Part shown: positions 37,414 to 45,499 of the stretch, one piece after another
Layout of the letters: the number at the start of each line of letters is the position of its first letter
How positions within the stretch are numbered: the stretch's first letter is position 1
DNA from: Arenibacter sp. ARW7G5Y1
GTDB taxonomy: Bacteria; Bacteroidota; Bacteroidia; Flavobacteriales; Flavobacteriaceae
Direction: 5' to 3'
NCBI RefSeq assembly: GCF_003201775.1
Contig: NZ_QJJZ01000022.1
Span: 1-62,824, forward strand
Length of the DNA: 62,824 nucleotides
Notes under the pieces: model-generated
The model's input: the letters and a program-made list of their open reading frames with translations, nothing else
Database searches by the model: none
What the model was told of the DNA's origin: nothing
Program-made: the position numbers and the translations under genes

Positions 37414-38640
37414 TTATTTTGTTTCAATATTCAATCTATTGAATTTATCGAAATAATCAATATTTAACTCTTCCAGTTCTTCATAAGTGACTACTGCAAT
37501 TCCATTAAACATTCTGTATAAATCACTATTAAATTTATCCTTCATCTCAAGTTTTTCTTCTTTTCTTCCAGCAAGTAAAATGTGGTCAAAATTAGAAGTG
37601 CTATAGCCTAATTTGGATTCCAATTCTGGTTTGTTTTTCTCATTTTTAGAATATTCTTTATATCTCCACACTTGTTCCAAGTGCGACAAATAATTGCTAC
37701 TCAATTGAGGTCTTTTGGTTTTCTTTTTTACATAGAAAGTAACATCTTCTTTCTTTACCTCAAAAAAAGTGGTTTTAAGAAATTCAGGAAACTCTGTTTT
37801 TAAAATGTAATCACATTCTTCATTAGTTTTCTCGTTTAAATCATATAGATTTTTTTCATAATCTAAATCTACAAATGCATCTCTCAACAAAATCATTTTA
37901 TTTTCATTGAAGAAATTATGCAAGATAGTTCGCTCGTTATTTTTGCTATCGTATTTTATGTGTCTGTTGTATGTACTATTGAATTCTAAAATTGATTTTT
38001 CTATTTCATTTCGCCTAAGCATTAACCAATCTAATATTAGTGGTGTTGGAAGTTTTATAAATTCTTTTGAGACAATGTTAGTCTTTATAAGAAAATAGGT
38101 TTCTGCATTTTTTCCTATAGTATTCTTATAGTAAGTTTTGTAAAAATGTGATTCCTGAAAATTATGTGTATTCCGATTTAATATTTCTAAATTTTCTAAA
38201 TCTGTTAACAAAGACCTTCGCCAATTCTTAATTGACTCTTCGAATTTGGAAACGAAATAATCATATTGTCCCTCTGAATTTTTCTTGATGACGGAATCAA
38301 AACCTTCAATTCCAATATTTTCTCTTGATTCCGTTTGTGAATAGAGAATTAGGGGAATGGAATTGATTCTAAAATTTCCTTTAGAGTATGAGGTATAAAG
38401 TTCGTTTTTAAAATGTGCCAAATTGGATGCTTGCAAAGTATCAACAAGCTGTCTTGAAGATTCGTTTGTAATTATTGCATCAATGTGAAGTTTATTTTTT
38501 TCAAGTTGTTCGCTAAGAAAAGATTTTACCTGCTGGTAAGATTCTAGAAAAATCAACTCATTTTCTTCATATCCATAATTTTTGAAAATATCCTTATAAG
38601 TATCTTGTTCAGACTTTAAATCGTTTATTAATATTTTCAT
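37414..38640 (-). CDS. Shedu-type (DUF4263) nuclease with receiver-like N-terminal domain
   Basis: A 408-residue protein. The C-terminal half carries the Shedu nuclease pattern, a PD-(D/E)xK fold: D277 in ECDYILK, E294-V-K296 in TFFEVKKED, and Q323 in SHLEQVWRYKEY. Residues about 1-125 resemble a response-regulator receiver: MKILINDLKSEQ, then IDAIITNES, PLILYSQTE and FDSVIKKN at the usual spacings. The site where the phosphate-accepting Asp should stand appears to be Asn59, so the domain is probably not phosphorylated and may sense or bind something else. Shedu proteins are single-gene phage-defence nucleases with variable N-terminal sensor domains. It is a lone gene between two spacers. The start is the ATG at 38640. 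Confidence 0.75.
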   Translation of the reverse strand: MKILINDLKSEQDTYKDIFKNYGYEENELIFLESYQQVKSFLSEQLEKNKLHIDAIITNESSRQLVDTLQASNLAHFKNELYTSYSKGNFRINSIPLILYSQTESRENIGIEGFDSVIKKNSEGQYDYFVSKFEESIKNWRRSLLTDLENLEILNRNTHNFQESHFYKTYYKNTIGKNAETYFLIKTNIVSKEFIKLPTPLILDWLMLRRNEIEKSILEFNSTYNRHIKYDSKNNERTILHNFFNENKMILLRDAFVDLDYEKNLYDLNEKTNEECDYILKTEFPEFLKTTFFEVKKEDVTFYVKKKTKRPQLSSNYLSHLEQVWRYKEYSKNEKNKPELESKLGYSTSNFDHILLAGRKEEKLEMKDKFNSDLYRMFNGIAVVTYEELEELNIDYFDKFNRLNIETK

Positions 38641-38804
38641 TTATTATTGGTTGAATTGTTTGCTAACGGTTAGACTATGATTTTGTTGTGTAATCAAGCG
38701 TAGTATTATTCCGCTTATGAAATCAGCGTTAATTTATATTTTTCTTTTTGTTCAAATGTAACAATCAATTATAGCGGGTGTTGGTTGCTTTGCGATGGAT
38801 GTCC
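38641..38804 (-). repeat. Cassette-type spacer between Shedu and CoiA-like genes
   Basis: A 164-bp spacer. On the minus strand it begins with CCAACACCCGCTATAATTG and ends with GTCTAACCGTTAGCAAAC, again a CCAAC...GTTAGC arrangement at the ends of a long imperfect stem. It is unlike the 36117/37243 pair in sequence but similar in layout to other spacers in this block. No gene. Confidence 0.4.
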
Positions 38805-39662
38805 TTAAAAACGTTTTCTTTCTCTTTTTAATGGTGATTTTCCTGCTAATAACTTTCGACTGAACTCATATCCATTTTGAGTGCGTTGTTTTTTCAAGAC
38901 CTGGTTTTCTTTCTCTTTCCATTCCTGTGCTTGGATTTTTTTTTGCTCAATCCAATCATTCATAAATTTTTGAACTCTCAAAGTCCATTGTCCATTTGTA
39001 GTTGTATCTATGAAAACTTTTCTCGAAATCTCCGCAACTCTGGCATCACTTCCAATTTGAGGGAATAAACAATAAAGATTATTTCGTAATCCATCGGAAT
39101 CGTCCAATGAACCGTCACCAAGAAAATCAAAGATAACAGGCACAGAACTTTCAAGCCAATCAAGCGGAAAACACCAATCTATAAGGTCAACTCGAAATAT
39201 TTTCGGATTATCCGTTTTATAAAAAATTTGATTTTCAAAACTGTTCTTTTTACCTTTAACAAAACGAGGGTAATCTTTTTTTAGGCGTGTAGCGTCTACC
39301 ACCCAAATCATATTCTTATAAAACTTTTCTCGTTTGATTCGTTCTTGTGGGTCAATACGTGAATGTTGAAACTCTATAATGAGATCATAAACTGTACGAA
39401 CATCTGCAATATGTTTTTCGCCAGTTCTTTCGTCAAGTAAAGATATTTCTTGCCAATCCGCTGAATAGTTATTTTTCCATCTTCGGTGCCATTCTGTTTC
39501 CGATTCCCACCAATGGTCACAATCGGTTTTTCTTTTATGCGCCCAATGCCAAATTTTTTGTGTTCCACATTTGGCAATCACTTCTGCTCCGCAACTTTGG
39601 CAGAAACCTGTTGCTCCTTTAGTTGCTTCGACTTTATCACCATCAATTATTGCGAATTTCAT
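38805..39662 (-). CDS. CoiA-like nuclease with zinc ribbon
   Basis: A 285-residue protein of the competence-protein CoiA-like family. The N-terminus has a zinc-ribbon-like motif (GFCQSCGAEVIAKCG, then HWAHKRKTDCDHWW), and the middle carries the nuclease pattern H-I-A-D-V-R-T...IIEFQHSRI, with Asp and E-x-Q as likely active-site residues of the PD-(D/E)xK fold. The basic C-terminus (KSPLKRERKRF) may bind DNA. CoiA-like proteins occur in competence loci but also very widely as lone genes in mobile elements; here no competence gene is near. Recombination or defence are both open. The start is the ATG at 39662. Confidence 0.85.
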   Translation of the reverse strand: MKFAIIDGDKVEATKGATGFCQSCGAEVIAKCGTQKIWHWAHKRKTDCDHWWESETEWHRRWKNNYSADWQEISLLDERTGEKHIADVRTVYDLIIEFQHSRIDPQERIKREKFYKNMIWVVDATRLKKDYPRFVKGKKNSFENQIFYKTDNPKIFRVDLIDWCFPLDWLESSVPVIFDFLGDGSLDDSDGLRNNLYCLFPQIGSDARVAEISRKVFIDTTTNGQWTLRVQKFMNDWIEQKKIQAQEWKEKENQVLKKQRTQNGYEFSRKLLAGKSPLKRERKRF

Positions 39663-40028
39663 CCAATATTTTTATTCTAGTTAGTGATTCAATTTCATTG
39701 TTGTCAAAAATTGGATATAGTTAATACCTGTATCTCACCAATAAATACTAATATAGCAAATCCTTTATAATCAATTATTAACATATCCGAAGCATAAGTA
39801 TAAATTTTACTTATTTGGGTGTAAACAAATCCGAATCGAAGTTAATTTTATAAGATCTTTGGTTCCATTTTCCGAAAAATTTATTTAAACCTTAGATGCC
39901 TTTTTTTGACATCGCCACTTTTCAAATTATCCAGCCCAGCAGCCTCATAGTATTGATGCCAATTCTAATATTTTAAGACAAATCTTAAGGCTTAAAAAAG
40001 CTCCCCAATTAATATTGGGGAACCTCCT
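39663..40028. other. 366-bp spacer without a gene
   Basis: A spacer that separates the cassette-like block from the replication/integration module. It is AT-rich and contains no plausible gene. Its right end holds the terminator of the DUF3871 gene at 39994-40021. The rest shows no clear repeat. Confidence 0.55.
39994..40021 (-). terminator. Rho-independent terminator after the DUF3871 gene
   Basis: Stem TCCCCAAT/ATTGGGGA (40002-40009 and 40014-40021) with a four-base loop, followed on the minus strand by GC and six T (39994-39999). It starts 7 nt after the stop of the DUF3871 gene and ends the minus-strand integration/replication operon. Confidence 0.88.
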
Positions 40029-41024
40029 TCAACTCAAAAACCAACGGTATTGTGAATCACCATTGATTGCTTTCGAGATACCCTCGGCATATTCAAAGGC
40101 ATTTACACTCCTGTCAAGGAAAGTATCGATATAGCTGCTCTTGTTCGCACCTGTCAATAAGTTATAGACATTCCATAAATTTATAGTGCCATCTTCATTT
40201 TTACAGAAGCTTTTATCCGCAAAATAATCTTTGGCAATGGAATTGAAATGATTGTCATTTAAAAGTAATTCTGGCAATAAAGCCTTTTCATCTTTTGGCA
40301 AATAGTTGTACAATCTTGATTTTCCTATTAACTGCGCAAATTGCTTTTCATTTAAACTATATTTAACCAAATCGTTCATTTTCTCTATATGTATAGAGCT
40401 AGAGTACCCTTCAATTAATTGCATGATTTTATCCTCTAGTTCAAGAGTACTTGTGGCTTTCAATTCTGATTTTAATCCATCTGTAGATAGGCACATGTTG
40501 CAGCAGACCATATTTTGGAAACCAATGAAGAATTTAAATTTTTCCATTGTCTTTTTACTATATAGGTTTTCATGATTGTAGCTTCTCACACCTCCTATAC
40601 AAAGGGATAATTCATTCCCATTAATATTTTCCGAAATGCTGGGAATTCTAATTATAAAAGCCATCCTTTCATAGTAAATTGTTTTCTGTTGATCCAACAA
40701 TTCTTTGGCTGGAATATGGATAGCATCTGGTGTTCTGCCCTTGACCTGATGGCTCACTCTTATTTCTGGCTTATCAATGATTTCATTACTGAATAATCTT
40801 AAGGCACAGGATAATGCGGAATCTATAAATTCCTGATGGGATATTGTCTGCTCATTGTCCTTTGCAAATACTGGAATAATACAATTATTTTTTAAATGAG
40901 AGAGGCTAACATCTTGAGTGTTAGCCTCTATAAATGGGTTTACTTTTTTAACTAGAGAAGGTCTTTTTCTTTCTAAAGGTATATTACGATTTAGGGTGAC
41001 TGTTTGTAGTTCCATTTGATACAT
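40029..41024 (-). CDS. DUF3871-family protein
   Basis: A 331-residue protein of the DUF3871 family, which I know only from mobile elements and phages of Bacteroidota. Characteristic parts are FIEANTQDVSLSHLKNNCII, then PVFAKDNEQTISHQEFID, and RVSHQVKGRTPDAIH. No enzymatic motif is evident. Its start overlaps the end of the AAA-ATPase gene by about 41 nt, so the two are tightly coupled; such pairs are probably involved in replication or recombination of the element. A start at residue 4 (41015) would shorten the overlap slightly. A strong terminator follows. The confidence is in the family, not in a function. Confidence 0.85.
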   Translation of the reverse strand: MYQMELQTVTLNRNIPLERKRPSLVKKVNPFIEANTQDVSLSHLKNNCIIPVFAKDNEQTISHQEFIDSALSCALRLFSNEIIDKPEIRVSHQVKGRTPDAIHIPAKELLDQQKTIYYERMAFIIRIPSISENINGNELSLCIGGVRSYNHENLYSKKTMEKFKFFIGFQNMVCCNMCLSTDGLKSELKATSTLELEDKIMQLIEGYSSSIHIEKMNDLVKYSLNEKQFAQLIGKSRLYNYLPKDEKALLPELLLNDNHFNSIAKDYFADKSFCKNEDGTINLWNVYNLLTGANKSSYIDTFLDRSVNAFEYAEGISKAINGDSQYRWFLS

Positions 41025-41850
41025 AATTTTTAGGGTTAATTAATTCTTGTAAAAGGTTTCTTTTTTCTATGAAATCCTGTTCAATGATTTTGGCAATATC
41101 AGGGTTTTCCCTATATAGATTTGTTAATTCATCCAAGCTGACACAAGAACTAACCTGTGACGTTAATTCTTTGGTTGTCATGGTACTATTGCACCAATCC
41201 AAAATCTTCCTTCCTGTAGACGAATTGATAATAAATTCTGGCTTGTCCATAAATAGGCTTGTCCTATCTTTTGAAGCAATTGCCTTATGCTTTATATCAA
41301 TATCAAAAACAAGAGTGAATTCATACTCGATATCAGATTTTTGAACTGCTTTTAAACCTACTTTTTCAGGGATGTATTTACCATCTTTTTGGTTTAGTAC
41401 GTAACCCTGTTTAGTTCTAATTGTGGCAATAATGTGACATGATGATTGAAGCATTCTTTCAACAAAAGATTTATGTCTCGGCGTAACCTTGCTCCAATTT
41501 GTAAAACTGTTACCTATCAAAGAAGAATGATATTCCAATAAAAATTCCCAACAATGGGATATACTATCAATAATTATAACCTCCATCCCAGACGTTTCAC
41601 ATAATGCTATTGCCTCAATATATTTTTCAGGAGAAAAAGGAGATGGAAGTGTAAGCACATTATAACTATATAGGTTTGAATAAAGGTCTGCTGATCCATT
41701 TTCAGAGGAAATAACGGCTACTTTGCTTATGTCCCCTCCACTTAGACCTTTAGCTAATAATAGTGCCGAATATGTCTTACCTGCACCTGATGGGCCTTGG
41801 AGAGCCAATCTGATTTTGGCTTTTTTACGTTCTGATTGTCTTAATTTCAT
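40984..41850 (-). CDS. AAA-type ATP-binding protein (AAA_24 / RecA-like)
   Basis: A 288-residue ATPase. Walker A GPSGAGKT lies at residues 19-26, and Walker B is in MEVIIIDSISHCWEFL. The layout matches AAA_24 or Sak4-like proteins of phages and integrative elements, where RecA-like ATPases assist single-strand annealing recombination or replication. It follows the integrase after a 80-bp gap that contains a perfect GC-rich hairpin and overlaps the DUF3871 gene downstream. The start at 41850 gives a short basic N-terminus (MKLRQSERKKAKIRLALQ). A role in replication or recombination of the excised element is likely. Confidence 0.85.
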   Translation of the reverse strand: MKLRQSERKKAKIRLALQGPSGAGKTYSALLLAKGLSGGDISKVAVISSENGSADLYSNLYSYNVLTLPSPFSPEKYIEAIALCETSGMEVIIIDSISHCWEFLLEYHSSLIGNSFTNWSKVTPRHKSFVERMLQSSCHIIATIRTKQGYVLNQKDGKYIPEKVGLKAVQKSDIEYEFTLVFDIDIKHKAIASKDRTSLFMDKPEFIINSSTGRKILDWCNSTMTTKELTSQVSSCVSLDELTNLYRENPDIAKIIEQDFIEKRNLLQELINPKNYVSNGTTNSHPKS

Positions 41851-41903
41851 AATTTAAAATTTTTAAGATTAATATGATATATTTTTAAAGTAAACCGTAA
41901 CCA

Positions 41904-41924
41904 GGCTCTCGCGGAGCGAGAGCC
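41904..41924. other. Perfect GC-rich hairpin between integrase and ATPase genes
   Basis: GGCTCTCGC (41904-41912) and GCGAGAGCC (41916-41924) with a three-base GGA loop, in otherwise very AT-rich DNA, seven bases after the integrase stop codon. There is no T-run on either side, so a simple terminator is not a good fit. It could be a processing or attenuation hairpin between integrase and downstream genes, or a structured origin/nick site. Confidence 0.6.
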
Positions 41925-41930
41925 GAAAAA

Positions 41931-43160
41931 TTAACAATAGGGTATTAATTCTTCTTCAATAAGTTTTTGATTTGCATCATCTATTACTTTAGTATCAAAA
42001 TCCTTTAGATAAGTTGCCGTAATGGTTAAATTTTTATGCCCCATAGATTCACTTATGATATCTGTAGAAATACCCATGTGCTTCATATTAGTAGCATAAC
42101 TATGCCTAGCAACATAGCTAGTTATATTTTTATCGATTTTAAGTTCAGATGCAATCATTTTTAAATCTGAATTAAACCTTTTTAACTTCTTTGATTTTCG
42201 ATATTCAATTTGCATTGGAGTCATCCCCTCTTTTAAGAGAATAGGAAAGATATAATCAGTGTCAGGGTTCTTCCCTTTATAAAAATCCAATATTTCTTGG
42301 ACAGGTTGTAAGATTTTAATGATGAATTTCCCTTTAGTCTTAGAACGTGTGTAAATGATTTTATCATTCAACACATTGTCCCATTTTAATTTCATCATAT
42401 CATGAAAATTCATACCTCTTGTATAGTAAGAGAATAGGAATAACATTCTAGCTTCTGATAAGTGAAGGTTTTGAATTAAATCTAAGGATTCAATTTTTTT
42501 AATCTCCTCTCTAGTCAATGCCTTTTTTATACTTACTCCTTTTAATTTAGATATTTTATAAAGGTTAAATGGATAATACTTTGCATCGACAATGTCCTTT
42601 TTAATTGCATCATTAAATAATGCTCTTAGGGTCCTCATTCTAACTGATAGTCCTCCATCATTACAGCCATTTTCTCTTAAATGAGTTTCATATTTATCAA
42701 GCATTTTTAGGTCTATTTGATTAAACAAAAGCTTATTATTTCTATTATATTTAAAGAAAGAATTCATTGTTTCGTAATAGGCCTTTCCATTCCCAGTTCT
42801 CCCTGCCCTATTTAAATCCTGCACTTTCTCCATCCAAAATTCCTTTACCGTAATGTGATTTGTTTTTTTACCTCTGAAATTTATTTCAAACTGATGTAAA
42901 GAATAATCACTACCATCAAGATTAAATTCATCAATTATTCTATAAGCTTTCTCCTTTAATTGCAGTAATATCCTATTTCTCTGAACATAATTTGGGTGAC
43001 TTTTTTTAAACTGATAATTTTTATCATCCCAATCTTTTTTATCACATTCCATTCCTAGGGTGATTACCTTTATTTTTCTGTCTTTTATGACCTTTAAAAT
43101 AACTGGGTATAATCCTTCTTTGGTTTGTTTATTTCTTAATAATATTTTTATACTTGCCAT
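41931..43160 (-). CDS. Tyrosine-type site-specific integrase of the island
   Basis: A 409-residue phage-integrase-family recombinase. An N-terminal arm-binding domain is followed by a core-binding SAM-like domain (about 105-195) and the catalytic domain (about 215-400). Active-site residues visible: R248 in FSYYTRGMNFHDM, R352 in SYVARHSYAT, H375 in ESMGHKNLTI and nucleophile Y384 in TATYLKDF. It is 2.3 kb inside the right end, in one minus-strand run with the excisionase-like and replication genes, and should be the enzyme that inserted the island into the tRNA-Arg 3' end. The 20-bp repeats near both ends are candidate arm sites. The length and residue pattern match Bacteroidota element integrases. 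Confidence 0.95.
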   Translation of the reverse strand: MASIKILLRNKQTKEGLYPVILKVIKDRKIKVITLGMECDKKDWDDKNYQFKKSHPNYVQRNRILLQLKEKAYRIIDEFNLDGSDYSLHQFEINFRGKKTNHITVKEFWMEKVQDLNRAGRTGNGKAYYETMNSFFKYNRNNKLLFNQIDLKMLDKYETHLRENGCNDGGLSVRMRTLRALFNDAIKKDIVDAKYYPFNLYKISKLKGVSIKKALTREEIKKIESLDLIQNLHLSEARMLFLFSYYTRGMNFHDMMKLKWDNVLNDKIIYTRSKTKGKFIIKILQPVQEILDFYKGKNPDTDYIFPILLKEGMTPMQIEYRKSKKLKRFNSDLKMIASELKIDKNITSYVARHSYATNMKHMGISTDIISESMGHKNLTITATYLKDFDTKVIDDANQKLIEEELIPYC

Positions 43161-43222
43161 TGTGCTATTTTTTTAATGTGACAAAATCCCTATATAAGAA
43201 GTAGTGATTTTGTCACAATGAA

Positions 43223-44113
43223 TTAATTACTGATTAAATATTTGAATTTATTGGTCAAAGCAACTTTCAATGCCTTTTTAGTTTTTAAAAGATTATTCCT
43301 CTCCAAGAGATCGTTGAACTTATTTCGATGTCTTGCTTTATATTGTTGATGCACACCTTCTAGGTCTTCTTCCCAGAAAGATGGATTAAGATATTGTCTA
43401 AGCTTATTGTTATCTTCTGTTGAAATATTTATGGAAGCTCCGTCGTCTACAATCGTGATCTCATCAAACCTTTGGATTAATAATTCAAATAATTTTTTTA
43501 GATTTTCTTTATTTTTTAAATCATTGATATTATAGATGCCAAACTTTTGAAATTCACGACTCTTTAAAAACTTTATTTCGAACCTAAGTATGTTCTGTTC
43601 AATCCTATATTGTTTAGCTTTATCGTAAACCTTTATTACATAATTACTATGATCAAATTGTTTTAATTCCCCAGACCCATGATATTTTCTATTATGATTA
43701 TAGCCTCTAAATTGATGCATCAAAACATTTTTTCGAATTATAGTTTCCGCAGCTGCACTAGTATTAATATTTAACCCAAACTCCAATTGTGAAATCCTTG
43801 CGTTTTCAGTATCAATTAATCTTGAGGTTAAATAATCTATAGATGTGCATAGATTGGAATAGGTGAAATCATTATGATTATGCTCCTTATCTTCATTAAG
43901 AACATTGAATAGTTTATGAATAGAATTTTTTACATAACCAGACTTTTTATTAACCACCACATTCATACTCTCAATATTAGTTTTATATGGGTAGCTGATT
44001 TCTCCTGTATGCTGCTCACATACGAAATAAAGACTTTGAAAATTGTCCACATTGCATACAAAAGGTTCCAAATAGCTTTTGTCACTCCAATAAATCTTAA
44101 TAAAATCTATCAT
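43223..44113 (-). CDS. Probable replication protein (phage gene II/X-like)
   Basis: A 296-residue protein with the pattern of phage or plasmid replication initiators related to filamentous-phage gene II/X products: QLEFGLNINTS, then YVIKVYDKAKQYRIEQ followed by ILRFEIKFLKS. Such proteins nick DNA for rolling-circle replication. I did not clearly see the catalytic tyrosine or HUH motif, so the activity is inferred. Its ATG overlaps the stop of the excisionase-like gene by 4 nt (ATGA), so both are translated together. It lies 62 nt upstream of the integrase. It would allow the excised circle to replicate. Confidence 0.7.
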   Translation of the reverse strand: MIDFIKIYWSDKSYLEPFVCNVDNFQSLYFVCEQHTGEISYPYKTNIESMNVVVNKKSGYVKNSIHKLFNVLNEDKEHNHNDFTYSNLCTSIDYLTSRLIDTENARISQLEFGLNINTSAAAETIIRKNVLMHQFRGYNHNRKYHGSGELKQFDHSNYVIKVYDKAKQYRIEQNILRFEIKFLKSREFQKFGIYNINDLKNKENLKKLFELLIQRFDEITIVDDGASINISTEDNNKLRQYLNPSFWEEDLEGVHQQYKARHRNKFNDLLERNNLLKTKKALKVALTNKFKYLISN

Positions 44114-44412
44114 GACATTGGAGTTTTAGATGTTCTACCTAAATAATTTCCAATCTCTAAATCCATTTCAACTGTAGGAGTGACTCTACCGTTGAAAACC
44201 CATTTATCAAGTTCTGTTCTCTTGAAGTATAACTTTTTGCCCCCTGGCACATAATAAGGAATTTCCTTATTGCTCGTAGCTTTATAGACACAAGACTTGC
44301 TCAAATGCAGATACTCAGCTGCCTCTTCTAGAGTTAATATTTCTTTGCTTAAAATGTTTTGACTTTTAATTAAGTCTTCTAACTTTTCTAATTTTTTTAG
44401 GATAATTTCCAT
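44110..44412 (-). CDS. Excisionase-like helix-turn-helix protein
   Basis: A 100-residue protein with an N-terminal coiled-coil segment (about 3-22) and a MerR-like winged helix of the excisionase type (about 24-74: ILTLEEAAEYLHLSKSCVYK and IPYYVPGGKKLYFKRTELDKWV). This family directs integrases toward excision or regulates them. A GTG codon lies one codon upstream, but the ATG at 44412 is the more likely start. It overlaps the replication gene by 4 nt and opens the minus-strand run replication protein, integrase, ATPase and DUF3871. It should control excision of the island. Confidence 0.9.
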   Translation of the reverse strand: MEIILKKLEKLEDLIKSQNILSKEILTLEEAAEYLHLSKSCVYKATSNKEIPYYVPGGKKLYFKRTELDKWVFNGRVTPTVEMDLEIGNYLGRTSKTPMS

Positions 44413-44473
44413 CACTGTTTAGGTTAATGGATATGCGCATATCACGGTTAATAATGAAGCGAATTACGCGCAT

Positions 44474-44510
44474 AAAAAAACCCTCATTCTCAAAGTGTAA
44501 TGAAGGGTTA
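44474..44510 (-). terminator. Rho-independent terminator after the end gene
   Basis: On the minus strand, AACCCTTCATT and AATGAGGGTT form a stem with one bulge, followed by seven T (44474-44480). It lies 28 nt beyond the stop of the 44538-45380 gene. Adjacent at 44515-44538 is a tandem 12-bp repeat (AAAGTGTAAGGT twice). Confidence 0.8.
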
Positions 44511-44514
44511 AGAC

Positions 44515-44538
44515 AAAGTGTAAGGTAAAGTGTAAGGT
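44515..44538 (+). repeat. Tandem 12-bp repeat AAAGTGTAAGGT x2
   Basis: Two exact copies (44515-44526 and 44527-44538) immediately next to the stop codon of the unknown end gene; a partial third unit (AAAGTGTAA) lies in the terminator loop at 44492-44500. It could be a protein-binding iteron or a chance duplication. Confidence 0.6.
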
Positions 44539-45380
44539 TAGGTCAAATACTTGTTGTTTAATTCCTCAACCTCAGTTTTTATTCTAGTTTTTTCCACGGC
44601 ATACTTATCCGTACCTCTTGATAAAGCTGTATATAAATCCGCACTTTTTAAAGGCTTACCTTGTTTATTTAAAAACAATTGGCTTTTCTCAATTGTAACT
44701 GCATTTAAATTGTCAAAAAAAACTTCAATTGCTTTAAGGTAGAAAGCAATGATGGGATTAGGCTTTTTAAATATTATTTGTGATTCTGGTTTAACCGAAG
44801 TAAAAACATTCATGAATTCTTCTTCCGTGACTATAACATCATCAATTAAATCTAAGCTATAGGTTAACTCGTAGAGCTTTTCAAAAAATGAATAGGGAAG
44901 GTCTTTACACTGAAAATAACTTAAGGAAGAATTGACTCTCTTGATTTTATTATAAATTGGATGATGCTCAACAATATTTGAATACTGTAATTTAATATCT
45001 CCGACTACATTTTTCAGCTCTTCAATTATTATTGCGAAGTAAGTTTGCTCCTCTTGACTTTCTATTTTGGTGAATACTATATTAAGCTCATCTAAAGTTC
45101 CCTTGAGACAGTCAGGGGTTGATTTCAGAACATTATAAAGATTCTTTCGTTGTTCCAGAAGAATGTCTCTAAGGTATATTTCTCTATTTATAGTAGTAAT
45201 ATCAAATACTGCATCCTCTGCATCAATAACCATTTCCTCCTTTAAATAATAATCGTACTCTTTTAAATATTCAAACCCATTATCCAAAAGTTGCTTATTC
45301 CCTAAAAATTCAGACATCAGCTTTTTCAGACCGTTATGGAATGCTATATCAGAATAAAATTGTAAATATGATTGAGGCAT
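44538..45380 (-). CDS. Unknown protein at the right end of the island
   Basis: A 280-residue helical, acidic protein. It has no signal peptide. I see a weak resemblance to RteC-type proteins of Bacteroides conjugative elements (position beside the attachment site, helical, similar length) but no diagnostic motif, so this is not a call. The C-terminus holds NPIIAFYLKAIEVFFDNLN and then LNKQGKPLKSADLYTALSRG. It is the outermost gene of the island at this end, transcribed inward, and ends with its own terminator. Island end genes of this kind often influence excision or regulation. Confidence 0.72.
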   Translation of the reverse strand: MPQSYLQFYSDIAFHNGLKKLMSEFLGNKQLLDNGFEYLKEYDYYLKEEMVIDAEDAVFDITTINREIYLRDILLEQRKNLYNVLKSTPDCLKGTLDELNIVFTKIESQEEQTYFAIIIEELKNVVGDIKLQYSNIVEHHPIYNKIKRVNSSLSYFQCKDLPYSFFEKLYELTYSLDLIDDVIVTEEEFMNVFTSVKPESQIIFKKPNPIIAFYLKAIEVFFDNLNAVTIEKSQLFLNKQGKPLKSADLYTALSRGTDKYAVEKTRIKTEVEELNNKYLT

Positions 45381-45428
45381 AACTTGAAAACATTTTGGAA
45401 CAATTAAATGTATGAAGAAAACACCAAT

Positions 45429-45448
45429 TGTTTAACCTATGTTTAACC
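45429..45448 (+). repeat. 20-bp repeat near the right end (candidate integrase arm site)
   Basis: Identical to the sequence at 21885-21904 (TGTTTAACCTATGTTTAACC), same orientation. It lies 51 bp inside the right tRNA fragment; the left copy lies 115 bp inside the left one. Two GTTTAACC units in each copy suit cooperative binding by an integrase. Function inferred. Confidence 0.7.
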
Positions 45449-45461
45449 CGTATAAAAAGAA

Positions 45462-45494
45462 AAAGCCTTTCAATTTCTTGAAAGGCTTAATTTT
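45462..45494. terminator. Terminator-like hairpin next to the right attachment site
   Basis: AAGCCTTTCA (45463-45472) and TGAAAGGCTT (45479-45488) form a perfect 10-bp stem, with A-rich DNA on the left and TTTT on the right. It sits at the 3' side of the tRNA fragment as a tRNA terminator would, comparable with the hairpin at 21682-21722 on the left side. Confidence 0.8.
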
Positions 45495-45499
45495 GTTAC

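Noticed and set aside
34574..39662. A true integron with attC sites
   Set aside because: No integron integrase is visible and the spacers were not shown to fold or align as attC; it is reported only as a cassette-like pattern.
44538..45380. RteC identity for the gene at the right end of the island
   Set aside because: Only position, size and helical character agree; no diagnostic motif was seen, so it is left as unknown.
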